Shown one piece after another: positions 23,001 through 32,854 of a stretch of DNA of 64,000 nt. Source of the DNA: Posidonia oceanica. Lineage: Eukaryota > Streptophyta > Magnoliopsida > Alismatales > Posidoniaceae. The notes under the pieces were generated by a model. It was given only the letters and a program-made list of their open reading frames with translations, ran no database searches and was not told where the DNA came from. The first letter of the stretch is position 1, and every line of letters starts with the position of its first letter. The stretch is taken from the NCBI GenBank assembly GCA_037176725.1, contig JAZBRS010000026.1, positions 148,005,501 through 148,069,500 on the forward strand, in the 5' to 3' direction. Both the position numbers and the translations under genes were made by a program.

Positions 23001-23272
23001 ATGCGGACTCGGCCATCTTTCTTGGGCTTCGGCACAACATTTGCAAGCCATTCAGGGTAAAGGACGACCTTGAGAAAACTGACATTGTGCTGCTTCATGA
23101 TCTCTTCTTTGATCTTGAGCAGCCATTGTGGTCGCCATCTTTTTAGCTTCTGCTTTACTGGCTTGGCGTTTGTATTCAAGGGCAGGTTGTGCACTACTAT
23201 TTCGACATCAAGGCCGACCATGTCTTCATAACTCCAGGCGAAGACATCTGCATACTCTTTCAAGAATGCTAT
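20075..23272 (-). pseudogene. pol: pol of element E, broken by frameshifts and stops
   Basis: Minus strand. Recognisable open pieces are the RT start with the KEYADVFAWSYEDMVG motif (23263-22814), an RT YVDDM near 22690, the second RNase H plus the integrase H-H-C-C finger (21940-20957), the integrase core with VAIDYFTKW-like and SDNSSNF motifs (20857-20636) and the integrase C-terminus (20482-20204); the stop complement is at 20075-20077. Gag and protease are absent. The TAG after the zinc-finger segment is shared with copy B. Clearly non-functional. Confidence 0.92.
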
Positions 23273-24242
23273 TGTGGATGTGGATTATGGGGGGTGTTTG
23301 GATGAAGAGAACAACGCTTCCACGACGTTGTTAACTTTGTTGTGATCGCCACTTATCAATGGGCGGACAAGGTGCCTGGGGAGATGTAGATGATGTGGGT
23401 ACTCGGCTCACTGGATCGACGGTGGGATGTCGTCTAGTGGCTTCCTCGTGTTACATGAGCATTTTCCTTTCCTTCAAAACAAATAAAAATAAGAGATCTA
23501 GATAAGTTTGTGTGTAGTAAATGATAATAGAAAAAAACAGAGAATAATATTAACAAATGAATCTAATACTAACCGAGGGTTGTTCCCCGCATGCTTATGC
23601 TATGGGTCCTATGTTAAGGAATGCAATATGAAATGAAAAAGATTGGAAGAAGATACACACTTCACCCTCGTGCTCTATGTAGTGGAATGAGGAAGTAGAG
23701 GCACGGTCGGAGCTCCGGCTAGGCTCAAGATCTCGGGGATCTAGGTTGGGATGTGGTGATGTCTGGGATCTAGGGTTTCTCTGGATTGAAGGTGGAGGCT
23801 AGGGTTTCTCTCTTAGAAGATGACTCTCTCTCTCTCTCTATTTGGCCTCCTTAAACCCTACAATTCTAAAAATTGCCTCCTCTAGGCACTGACTTACGGG
23901 GCCTTTTTATAGGTTCATGGGACACGGGTGGCTCTGACCTAAGAAAGTTCTAAAAGTTTCTAGAAGAAAATCGATATTTAGGTCTAGTCGCTGCCTAAGG
24001 TGCGACTAGCGTAAATATCTCTCGAGAAGATGGTGGAATGCCAGGGAAACACTGCGTGACTAGGTCAGCGGAGTCCACGTCAGCTAGTCGCCGCACATAA
24101 TGGTGCCTAACTGTGGCACTATTCCAAGCAACTAAAATATTTGTTTCTGATTTTTAGGAGATTCTAAGGGATTGGTTTCTGATTTTTAGGGATTGGATTA
24201 GCACATTAAAACGTGTTAAAAATCAAGATATTTGTTTGGAGC
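23273..24242 (-). other. Unassigned segment with plant promoter/leader-like features on the minus strand
   Basis: Homology to A/B ends at its right edge with E, and the X LTR starts at its other edge. On the minus strand there is CCTATAAAAAGG (about 23910), then a leader with a GA run (about 23829-23845), two AAACCCTAG telo-box-like motifs and a possible intron from GTGTGTATC (about 23665) to TTTTGAAG (about 23475). An open stretch then runs in frame towards the E RT but is broken by stops. An 8-bp inverted repeat CTAGTCGC/GCGACTAG is near 23977-24008. It could be a captured host-gene 5' end or part of another element; undecided. Confidence 0.4.
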
Positions 24243-24454
24243 TGTAGATACCCCGTTTTGGCACTCCTTTCATGTTAGTATAGTCTCTTGCATTAGGTCG
24301 CTTTTAGAAACCCTCTGCCTAATCTAGAATGTCTCACTCAAGCCAAATGTTTTCTCTTAAGTCCAAAATGTTATCCTTACCTAAGCCCCAAGTGTCGATA
24401 ACTTGAGTGTTCTTCATGTCCTGACCAAATTTCGAATTTGAACTGACTAAGGGT

Positions 24455-24538
24455 GTTGTACGCTGGCTTCTCAGCGTACAACGTTGACCGCTAGTTTTCC
24501 GGTGGCTAACATTGGCCACTGGTTTTCCAGTGTCCAAC
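24455..24538 (+). repeat. Three head-to-tail 28-bp near-palindromes (X)
   Basis: Units at 24455-24482, 24483-24510 and 24511-24538. The first is a perfect 11-bp inverted repeat, GTTGTACGCTG/CAGCGTACAAC. The third pairs at 10 of 12 arm positions, the second more weakly. Each ends in AAC and begins with GTT or ATT. Confidence 0.85.
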
Positions 24539-24614
24539 GTGGCAACCCAGTCATCCCAAAGCTTTCCTTATTTGGCCAAATCAAAAAATCATTTTTTGCC
24601 TTCTTTGGAACCTG

Positions 24615-24626
24615 TTGACCGGTCAA
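24615..24626 (+). promoter_or_regulatory. Palindromic W-box pair in X LTR
   Basis: TTGACCGGTCAA is a perfect 12-base palindrome containing the WRKY core TTGAC on both strands, about 210 bases upstream of the TATA box. Another TTGACC-type core is at 24484-24489. A role in stress induction is inference. Confidence 0.4.
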
Positions 24627-24711
24627 AGCCATCAAAGTCGAGTTTAAACACACTTAATGACTCCTTAATTGGGGAATCTTCTCTAATCTTGGCAGTTATG
24701 CCTCGGAGGTC

Positions 24712-24767
24712 GTTATATGTTGGGACTCCCGCTTATAACGTTATATGCTGGTTTTCCAACGTATAAC
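24712..24767 (+). repeat. Two head-to-tail 28-bp near-palindromes (X)
   Basis: Units 24712-24739 and 24740-24767, both GTTATATG...TATAAC, pairing at 9 and 10 of 12 arm positions. Confidence 0.85.
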
Positions 24768-24831
24768 ACTTCTAAAATAGGAAATTCTGCTGACTTGGTA
24801 TTTGTGTCCTTTTTTGCTCCTCCCCTGCTTC

Positions 24832-24839
24832 TATAAAAG
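24832..24839 (+). promoter_or_regulatory. TATA box of X LTR
   Basis: TATAAAAG within TTCTATAAAAGCAGGGG, about 590 bases into the LTR, is a good match to the plant core promoter. The RNA start is expected near 24860-24870. Confidence 0.7.
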
Positions 24840-25376
24840 CAGGGGTACCCCAACAGGGTTGGGGGACGGGAAAAATTGAAAGAAAGAGAGGATTTTTGGA
24901 ACTCACATGCTCTCTTGTGATTAAAACTTGAGAGAAGTGAGGTCCTTGAGAATGGAAAGAGTGAAGAGAGATTTTTTTTGAGGGGCGGAGAGTCTTCAAG
25001 AAAGCTTGAGTTCCCCTTTGTCGTTGTTGGCAGCATGTCAACATAGTTTGCACTTTGTGCATAGATAAAGGGGGCTCTATTTTATTGTTTTCTTTTCCTT
25101 TCTCATATCACAAGTTTAATTCCATAGCATAATCAAGCATTTTCTTTTTGAGTTCATATATTGTTGTAGCTAGGCATACATCTTTATTAGTTGCAATCAG
25201 GGGGATCAAATCCCTCGGGTACGTATTTCATTATGTCTCTCTATTTTCGTTTCTATTTATTCTAGAAAAGTTACTACACATATTAATCCATCTTGCATTG
25301 TTTTGTTTCTTTTGTTTTGCTAACATTTGTCATATGAGGAAGAAGAAAGAAGAAGAAGCTCACCAAGCACGGGCAC

Positions 25377-25405
25377 CCTTGGGCAATGCTGGCGTTGTCC
25401 CAAGG
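25377..25405 (+). other. Hairpin in X leader/LTR
   Basis: CCTTGGGCAATGC pairs with GCGTTGTCCCAAGG (one bulged A, one G-T) around TG. It is a different design from the 28-bp units. TGGCG at the loop was considered as primer site but does not match a tRNA end I know. Confidence 0.6.
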
Positions 25406-25882
25406 TAGTTGAACCCACAACCACATCACATCTCCCCAAGGCATCTCGAGGGCCGGCGAAAGCGAACCGAGAGTGGCAATCACACAAATTCCGTCACACG
25501 TGAAGTGATGGAGTTGGATACAAAAAGGGGACCCCGAGAAAGAGCAGATAGAAAGAAAACAAGCCTCTTCTCCTCTCCAAAACCCCATATCCACAGTCTG
25601 GCGATCATGGTGCGACGGCTAGAAGTGCCCCCGTGCAAGGTGAGTAATTTCTTTCTTCTTCTTCTTCCTTGTTATCTTCATTTCTAGTTTTTTGTTAGTT
25701 TTTTTTTTTCATAAGTTTTAAGATAGCGGTGAAATTCCTCGTAGTGTTTTGAGGCGCCGTGACCCTTCTCGTTTTTTTTCACGTCCAAATAACTGAAATC
25801 ACCTCCCCTTTTCTCTGGGATTCTCGGGAGTAGAGGTGGTTTGTAAAAGCCAGTATTTTTCTGTAAAAAACTCTGTCAATAC

Positions 25883-25938
25883 GTTATACGCATGATTTGG
25901 CACGTCTAACATTAGATGCTCCATTCATCGCGTCTAAC
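25883..25938 (+). repeat. Two head-to-tail 28-bp near-palindromes (X)
   Basis: Units 25883-25910 and 25911-25938, the second with arms ATTAGATGC and GCGTCTAAC. Confidence 0.8.
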
Positions 25939-26639
25939 GACCACTGAACAGAAACATTTCTGTTTTAAATTTTTTCTTAGCTTTCTTTTTATAATTGGCC
26001 CAAAGACTGAGGTGTGAGGTAATCAGCTTTGCTGTAGGGACCGGAATCTCATTTTCTTTTGGGTGCTTTACAAAAAACAAAAAAAATTGAATTTTTCTAA
26101 ATGACTTGCATGGCCTTATTTAGGGAACTAATTTGATTGTGTCTTTTCTTAGATTACACAAAGTAACTACTTGAATCCTGAGCACCTCTGTTGCAAAGGA
26201 CTTAAGAAAGGTGTTTGTATTGTCACTTGCTTTCACAAGGGGCACTCTTCTCTTCCTTGCTCCGTGTGGAACTAAGTTAGAAACCCAAGTCTAGATTTGC
26301 ATTCTTCCCCCCCTTCGGTGGTTTGTTTATTTTATTGTTGTTGATACGTGAGAGACCCGATTAATCCTGAGTACGTTGGGCTCTACCTCTACGGGGTAGG
26401 GACCTAAGTGTATTCGGGCTCCCTCTAACATCCTCAGGAGTTGAGGTAGTGGGTAGTACCAAAAATATTCACCCAATTTGTGAGGAGCCATAGAAATCCC
26501 GGAAAAGAAGCCATACCTAAGCCTTAAGGAACCCAGAGAGCTACAGCAGGTTTAAAGTACTAATCTCAAAGCGAAAATAAAAATTAAAACCTTAAATCGC
26601 TGTTTGAAAGTGTTTCTGTGCAGTTCTCTGAAACAGGGC

Positions 26640-26695
26640 GTTAGCCACTAGAATCTCTGTGTTTAACGTTGTACGCAGCAGTTTCCGCGACTAAC
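26640..26695 (+). repeat. Two head-to-tail 28-bp near-palindromes (X)
   Basis: Units 26640-26667 and 26668-26695, joined by AACGTT. Confidence 0.75.
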
Positions 26696-27051
26696 GCATT
26701 CTCTATGTGGCTGTTATATTTTAGCTCCTTTGTGTGATTTGTTTGGCAGGGGAAGACAATTGAAAAACCCAAAACAGTGACAGTATCAGCTAGGGGCAGT
26801 TCTGTTTTATTTTTACTTTTTTAGGAATCTGTATTAAAATTCCCAAGTTCTTGTAATTTCCTTTTTCTTGCACTTGTAATCCTTCAAAAAAAACAAAAAG
26901 AAAAAAAGAAGAAAAGAAAAAAAGAGAAAAAAAGGGAGAGGGAAAAAAAGAAAAAAAAGCAAAAAATCAGAAAAGCAAAAAAACAAAAAAGCAAAAAAAG
27001 AGAGAAAAGCTGAGTAAAAAAGAGAAGACAGGAGAAAATACAACTGGGATC

Positions 27052-27107
27052 GTTGGATGCGCAGTTTACTGCGTCCAACGTTATACGCGGTAGTCTGAGG
27101 CGTATTA
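27052..27107 (+). repeat. Two head-to-tail 28-bp near-palindromes (X)
   Basis: Unit 27052-27079 has arms GTTGGATGC/GCGTCCAAC. Unit 27080-27107 has arms GTTATACGC/GCGTATTA. They end 37 bases before the gag ATG. Confidence 0.8.
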
Positions 27108-27143
27108 TGCCCTGAAGCCAATTCCATCTCAAAAGCTGTTACA

Positions 27144-29015
27144 ATGATGAACCAAATCCTTGAAGCTGAACAGCCAGAAAGAGAGAGGTCAGACTCAGTA
27201 AGTACCTTGGGAGAGGAGCCCACAATCTACCATCCGATCACCGGAGAAGCCTTGGATCCAGATTCAATCCAGTACAAAGCCATGTACGAGTTCTTAAACA
27301 AAGAGACATCAACCCCTATGGGGCCATGTCAGAACAACCTCTAGCAGCCACCCCACCTCGGTGAAGGACAACGAAGGCCAGTTGCAGACCATACCCCTGA
27401 AGATCTATACCAGGGACAAAATGGCAACCCACTGCCAGACACAAACCACCCAGGTCATGGTACAGCGCTCAATGGAGCTTATAACTCAAGGGCCAACCCC
27501 TTGATTCAGGAACAAAATTACATGCCTCATGGCGAGTACAAGGAAGGAGTCTATCCAAGACATCATCTCCAACCACCTACGGCAGGCAATCAGCCTCGGC
27601 TAGATCATCACCACCATCAGGCGTCTCTCCCGAGATACGAGCAGGTCATACCTCAACACTTCTGCAATAGCTACCTTCATCAGCAGCAGAACCATCAGTC
27701 CTTCAACTCACATGTCCCGACCCCATCAGCCGGGATAGCAAATTTGGATGAGATGAGAAAAATGCTCAGCGCATTAGGGGTACATACCTAGGCTCCGGTA
27801 AGCTTTGATATGAGCCGGTTTCCCCCGTTCAGATTACCTCTGGGCTTCAAGTACCCGAAGACTCCCAAGTTCAACGGAACTACTAACCCGCTCAGTCATC
27901 TAGTGCGGTTCCAAATGGAGTCAGCCCCCTACTTCCATGATTTGGGGCTTGTTGTACACCTGTTCTTCTACTCACTCGAAGAGGAGCCCATGGATTGGTT
28001 TCTTACTCTCTCCAAGGAAGACCTCAACAGCTTTGATAAAATCAGAGAGAGCTTCCTCACAAAATACCAGCACAAGATAGACCCCAAGCCAACCTTCCAC
28101 GACCTAAGCAAGGAGGTCATGAAGTAAGGTGAAAGCTGGGTGACATTCTCCAACAGATGGCGGGAAATGGCGGCCAGATCAGGACTAACCATTCCGGAGA
28201 GATAGGTGGTCCAGACCCTCATTGCAAACACCACTGGACCAATGAAGAAGGGACTCGTGAATGTCTACTGTCCCAATGTGACTGCTTTATATGAGGTGGC
28301 CGCCTCCGTTAAAGAAAATCTGCATGAATTCATGGAGGAGCCAAAGAAGAGCCGGAAAGCACAGGTGGTAGAGGGAGTGACCGGAGTCGTCAACAAGATG
28401 GGCTCCACACCTAGGCCATTCGAACAAAGGGCTATACTAGCTTCACAACAGCCAACTTGGAGCCACCCTCCTCCTCAGCAACAGCAAGTATGGAGCCACC
28501 CTCCTCCTCAGCAAGAGCAGGCATGGAATAGTCCTCCTCCTCAGCAACAGCAAGCATGGAGCCGCCCTCCTCAGCAACAGCAGGCATGGAATAACCCTCC
28601 CCCTCAGCAACAAATCTGCCCTATGTGGAATGCTCCCAGGCAGCAATGGACTAGGGGCAATCAAAATGGCCAGGCCAACAACAGAAATCCCCCCAACAAT
28701 ACTGGGAACGGGGGTGGTTATCACAATGTTTCCCCTCCATTGCCACACAAAAAAGGAAGAAGAGACCATTACCTTCCTCTACCAGTCACACTGGCAGATA
28801 TGTTCGTAGAGCTAAAGGATGCAGAAGCAGTCGAACTCCCACCAGCCAGGCCTGAATTGCCAAATTATGACCAGAGCAAATGTTGCCCGTTCCATAGGGT
28901 ACATGGTCACAACATCAATGACTGTTGGACTTTCAGGGACATTGTCTATGACATGATAGAGGTAGATGTGTTTGAATGGGATGTCCTGGTAAAAAGAGCT
29001 AAACAAAGAAAGTAG
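27144..29015 (+). pseudogene. gag: gag of element X, single frame with internal stops
   Basis: Capsid and nucleocapsid precursor. ATG at 27144; all pieces lie in one frame, with stops at 27342, 27789, 28125 and 28203. The segment at about 27820-28130 (FKYPKTPKFNGTTNP, YSLEEEPMDWF, FLTKYQ) is a retrotransposon-type capsid. At about 28455-28650 a W-x2-PPPQQQQ peptide is repeated about five times. At about 28880-28925 KCCPFHRVHGHNINDC is the Tat-type zinc knuckle, with His in place of the usual second Cys. At least two stops fit C to T changes in glutamine codons. Confidence 0.88.
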
Positions 29016-29918
29016 ACGGGGACGTCTCAATAGGTCTACAACGACCCTCTCCCCAAGCACCAAGTCATGGCGTTCCAGGACGAACAGCTCCCTAATCCGC
29101 TAACATCAAAAGACTGGGACAGCCATGTCATGCCAGAAGAGGACTGGGACAGCTAGGCCGAACACTGGGAAATAATCTCGGATGATGATTGGGATAGCGA
29201 GGCAGACGAGGAACTAACAGTGAAGGAGCTCCTTAGCCAGTTCAACCTCACAGCAGTAGTGGAGGAACCACAAGAGGATATGAAGGAAGAAAGCCAAGTT
29301 CAAAAAGTCAATCAGCAATTTGAACGGGAAAATATAGTCTTCAAAGATTCAGAGCTTCCGCCCCCGCATAAGTAAGAGTTGCCGCTTGTCGTCACAGTGG
29401 GCATCAATGACCATGTGCTGCAAGGAGTATTGGTTGACACTGGAGAAAGCTGAAGCCTTAGTTCTCTCTCCACACTCTGGAGTTTAGGGTTAAATGAGGG
29501 TGAGCTAGATAGAACTCCCTTTATGTGCACTGGGTTTGATCAGAAGGAGAAATTGGCACTAGGGACAATGCCCATGGAAATCATAGTCGGTCCTTTGACC
29601 AGTATCACTTCGGTGATCATTATGAAGGAGGAAGTCCTGGAGCCACTCATCCTAGGGAGGTCTTGGCTAGCGGAGGTCGGGGCCGTAGCATTTTTAGTTC
29701 ATCAAATGCTAAAATTCAAATACCAAGCAGCGGTCGTCAGCATTCCAGCTAATCGACTGGGGATTCTATGCACATTCAAGATGCCCGAGCCACAAATTGC
29801 AACCCTTTGGGAAGAGGAGGAATCGCAATGTCTGCCATGGAGAAAATCACCGCTGTGGGATCCCAAGCCGCTGTCGCCACCGGTCTCCCCAATCTTCAGA
29901 ACAGCTAGGCCACCATAA
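29016..29918 (+). pseudogene. First retropepsin (PR1) of element X with acidic linker
   Basis: Same frame as gag, broken by several stops. After an acidic linker rich in D-W-D-S repeats (about 29090-29330) comes a retropepsin: LVDTGES with DTG at 29436-29444, a stop at 29451, and ILGRSWL at about 29650. This is the normal order of active-site loop and C-terminal ILGR-W. It precedes a second protease at 30430, which is unusual for one element. Confidence 0.8.
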
Positions 29919-29924
29919 AATCAA

Positions 29925-30845
29925 TTGTCGGCCCTCAACACTTCGGTATTCCGGAGCACTACTACTCCGTCATCCCTAATCTTCCGAGTGCCAACAGGGC
30001 AACAAGCTTGGACCACAAAGCCACCAGAGCTTGGCGGACCTATACGAAGGGAGTCCATCTTCGCTTGGTCATTTAAGAAGGGAGCATCCAGCAACCCGTG
30101 CAAAGGAAATGAGGCTGCTGCGCCCATCACCAGAGGAGGGAGGCTGTCAAATCGAATTGTACCACCAGCAGAGCAGGTGGAGCCAATCAGATCTGAAGTA
30201 GGGCCTGGGTCAGTGGAATATGACATCTTAGAGCAATTAAAGAAGATGCAGGCCAGCATCTCAATCTATGACCACATAAACAGCTCAAATCAACACCGGA
30301 AAGCTCTGCAAGAAGTGCTAAGGAGGGCCCAAGTTGCCCCAGATATGCCGGCAGAGGAACTCCACATTATAGCTACAGCAGCCCTTGTAGAGCCTATCAT
30401 TACATTTGCTGATAGCGAGTTGGCGCCAATAGAGAGGAGAAAAGCACCATTAAATGTAACTATTTCTATAAATAATCACTTAATTTCTAAAGTGCTTATA
30501 GATACTGGTGCATCAATGAACATTTGCTCGTTAAATACAATATGAGCCTTGGGTGTAAATGAGACTTCCTTAACCCCCATTGATATGACGATTGTCGGGT
30601 ATGATGATAGCAAAAGAAAAGCACACGGCAAGTGAACCACAAAGATAGGGATAGGACCAGCTCAGAATCTAACCCAACTAATCGTCATAGACATCAATGT
30701 CCCATATCAGATCATCCTGGGGAGACAATGGCTGGACAGTTTAAAAGGAGTATCATCTCCTCGGCACCAATGCCTGAAATTCCCTCACAATAGGAAAATC
30801 ATCAAGATAGTAGGGGACATACCAGGCCAAGAAGCGGAGGCAAAT
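29925..30845 (+). pseudogene. Second retropepsin (PR2) of element X
   Basis: Same frame. The upstream part (DILEQLKKMQASISIYDHI, then HIIATAALVEPIITF) aligns with the region before the protease in B and C, so PR2 is the counterpart of their protease. Active site DTGAS at 30501-30515, then IILGRQWL at about 30711. Stops at 30543 and 30633. Confidence 0.85.
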
Positions 30846-31310
30846 GTGATATACCTGCTGCACCAGTTCAGTGTGCGAGAAAAGCCGACCCGTGCCGAAA
30901 AAGGCAAGAATGTAGTATCTATGGTTGAGCTAAGAGACAAGTGGGCCATGCCTAGGCTATTTCACAAGAAGAGGGAACCCTCAAAAAGCAAAAGACCCTC
31001 CATGAATGTGGGATGGGAGATCATGAGGAGAATTGGCTACAAGTAAGGCCAGGACTTAGGCCCAGAAGGAAAGGGAATGAAGGAGCCAGTAAAAGCCTGT
31101 GACAGAGAAGGAAGAGGAGGACTTGGTTTCGACCAATTCCCCAATGGACGACCATTACAGTGGAGTCTACAAGGACATTTTACCAGCGTAGGGATATTCG
31201 ACCCGAATTCATAACCCCTGGGAAATATTATTTTGGCGCAATCAACCAAACACACTCTCCAAAGTGTAGAGGACACAGCCGACGTAAACATTTCCGGCCT
31301 ATTCCAAACA
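30846..31310 (+). pseudogene. G-patch segment of element X polyprotein
   Basis: GWEIMRRIGYK, LGPEGKGMKEPV and GGLGF (about 31008-31115) form a G-patch, a nucleic-acid-binding glycine motif. A stop interrupts it at 31044. Betaretroviruses also carry a G-patch after the protease. B and C have a weaker version at the same place. Confidence 0.7.
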
Positions 31311-31313
31311 CTT

Positions 31314-31460
31314 GAATTGCCAGCAGAGCCTCACGAAGGTCAGACTGCAAGGGAGTTGACAGTAGAGCCTCACGAAGGCCAGACTGTAGTAGCAGAGCCT
31401 CACGAAGGTTAGACTGCAGAAGAGTTGCCAGCAGAGCCTCACGAAGGTCAGACTGCAACA
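31314..31460 (+). repeat. EPHEGQT coding repeat in X
   Basis: The peptide EPHEGQT occurs four times with spacings of 39, 30 and 39 bases, all multiples of three, in frame with the protease. A proline-rich linker follows (to about 31600). Confidence 0.8.
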
Positions 31461-31801
31461 TCGCCGCCACCACTGTTAGGCGCACCGGCCCCCAAACCTC
31501 CGGATCGACCACCTCTTTCTTCCTCTCCCTCTTCTTCCGGCACCGCTGCTTCCAAGCCTCCGCCTCCTCCAGCTCCGGACATCTCTTCCTCTTTGGAGCA
31601 AAGGCTGGGGCAAACTCTACACAAGTCACAACGACTCGTAGACAGGGTTCGCCGCCTCACGGTTGATCTTTCTGAAGGTCTGCAGCCTCAAAGACCTGAA
31701 ATTGACCTTGCTCTAGGGGCCGACCATGAGCTTCTCGAAGATGATGGGAACGTCGACCATGACGAGCCCGCCGAGAAAGGCTCCTACCTCTACTGATGGA
31801 G

Positions 31802-31874
31802 GTAACTCTAGGGGCATCCCCCTAGATGTTGTAAATAAAACATTGTTTAATTTTGCGTTGTTTTCATTTCCTAG
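31802..31874 (+). other. Putative 73-nt intron between protease linker and RT of X
   Basis: GTAACT at 31802 and TTTCATTTCCTAG ending 31874 are good plant splice sites. The linker upstream is in frame 0 and RT is in frame 1; removing 73 bases joins them exactly. Ogre elements are known for an intron at this place. One stop (31794) upstream of the donor remains. Confidence 0.55.
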
Positions 31875-32854
31875 GAATAAAAGTAATTTACTTTCTGTTT
31901 TCAATAAGGGAGAGGATCACCATGTTAGTTCTAGCAGCTCGTGGTCAACTTTGACCACCGCTTCCAAAACTGTGCACGTGTGTCAATACACGGAGGCATT
32001 GCCTCAAGAGCTGGCTACTGCTAACATTGTCTTCCTAGTAGAAGAATTTGATCGACTTGGGAAGTGTGCAGGAATAGAAGCATATGAGCTGGTCAGCTGC
32101 AGTGATGAAGAAGAAGATCAAGAGGCCGACTTAGACCTTCTTAAGCACCTCATGGACAAGTATGATGAGCAAACCAAGGCAGCTGAAGAAGAGACCGTGG
32201 AGGTCAATCTGGGAACCATCGAAGAGCCAAAACCAATACTCATAAGTGCAAGTTTAAGCCCAAAAGAGTGGGACGAAATGGTCCAAATCTTGAAAGAATT
32301 TGTGGATGTGCTAGCCTTCAAGTACAAGGATATGCCTGGTCTACAATTAGCCCTAGTGGAACACCTGCTTCCACTAAACTCTGGAACCAAGCCCGTCAAG
32401 CAGAAGCTGAGGCGACTAAGGCCGGAACTCGCCCTCAAAGTCAAAGAAGAAATTGACAAGCCCCATAAAGCAAAATTCATTAGGGTGGTTGTGTATCCTA
32501 GTTGGGTCTCAAATATAGTACCAGTGGCCAAAAAGGATGGGAAGGTTCGGGTTTGCATTGACTATCACAACCTCGACGCCACTTGTCCCAAAGATGACTT
32601 CCCTTTACCACATATTGACTTGCTAGTAGACAATACAGTAGGATTTGAGATGCTATCTTTCATGGATGGTTTCTCCGGTTACAATCAGATTAAGCTAGCA
32701 GAGGAGGACCAAGAGAAGATGTCATTCATCACACCATGGGGGACATACTGCTACGTAGTCATGCCATTCGGCCTCAAGAATGTCGGCGCAACATATCAGA
32801 GAGCAATGATGGCCATCTTCCATGACATGATGCACGATTGCATGGAAGTGTATG
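31875..32854 (+). pseudogene. pol: RT of element X, cut by insertion of element B
   Basis: Reverse transcriptase N-terminal half: VAKKDGKVRVCIDYHNLDA, DDFPLPHID, SFMDGFSGYNQIKLAEEDQ, FITPWGTYCY and VMPFGLKNVGATYQRAM. The frame ends in MEVYV, directly before the catalytic DD, where LTR2 starts. An acidic segment precedes the RT (about 32100-32230). Confidence 0.93.

Larger units (their letters stand above)
18747..23272 (-). mobile_element. Element E: inverted, decayed relative of A/B
   Basis: Read on the minus strand it has the end of RT, both RNase H domains, integrase and the spacer that in A runs to the extra ORF. The homology to A/B stops at 18747, just before the extra-ORF acceptor, where the D LTR begins, and at about 23272, just before the RT. 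The remainder of its 3' end must lie on the far side of D and A. Confidence 0.88.
24243..27143 (+). other. 5' LTR and leader of element X
   Basis: Non-coding stretch of 2.9 kb. It contains a TATA box (24832-24839), eleven 28-bp near-palindromes at five places, a palindromic W-box pair (24615-24626), a hairpin (25377-25405) and an A/G-rich block (about 26885-27030). The LTR/leader boundary is uncertain: no clear tRNA-type primer site was found. Confidence 0.65.
24243..32854 (+). mobile_element. Element X: second Tat-type Ty3/gypsy family, 3' truncated by element B
   Basis: Starts with TGTAGATACCCCG (24243) and carries LTR/leader, gag, two retropepsins, a G-patch, an acidic/proline-rich linker and RT up to just before the catalytic YVDD, where LTR2 begins. 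Protein motifs differ clearly from A/B/C, so it is another family. I could not fix the LTR end or primer site. Many in-frame stops show decay. Its integrase and 3' LTR should lie beyond B and C. Confidence 0.85.

Noticed and set aside
25386..25402. Primer binding site of element X (TGGCGTTGTCCCAAGG)
   Set aside because: It does not match a plant tRNA 3' end I can name, and the bases are explained by the hairpin 25377-25405. The X LTR end stays open.
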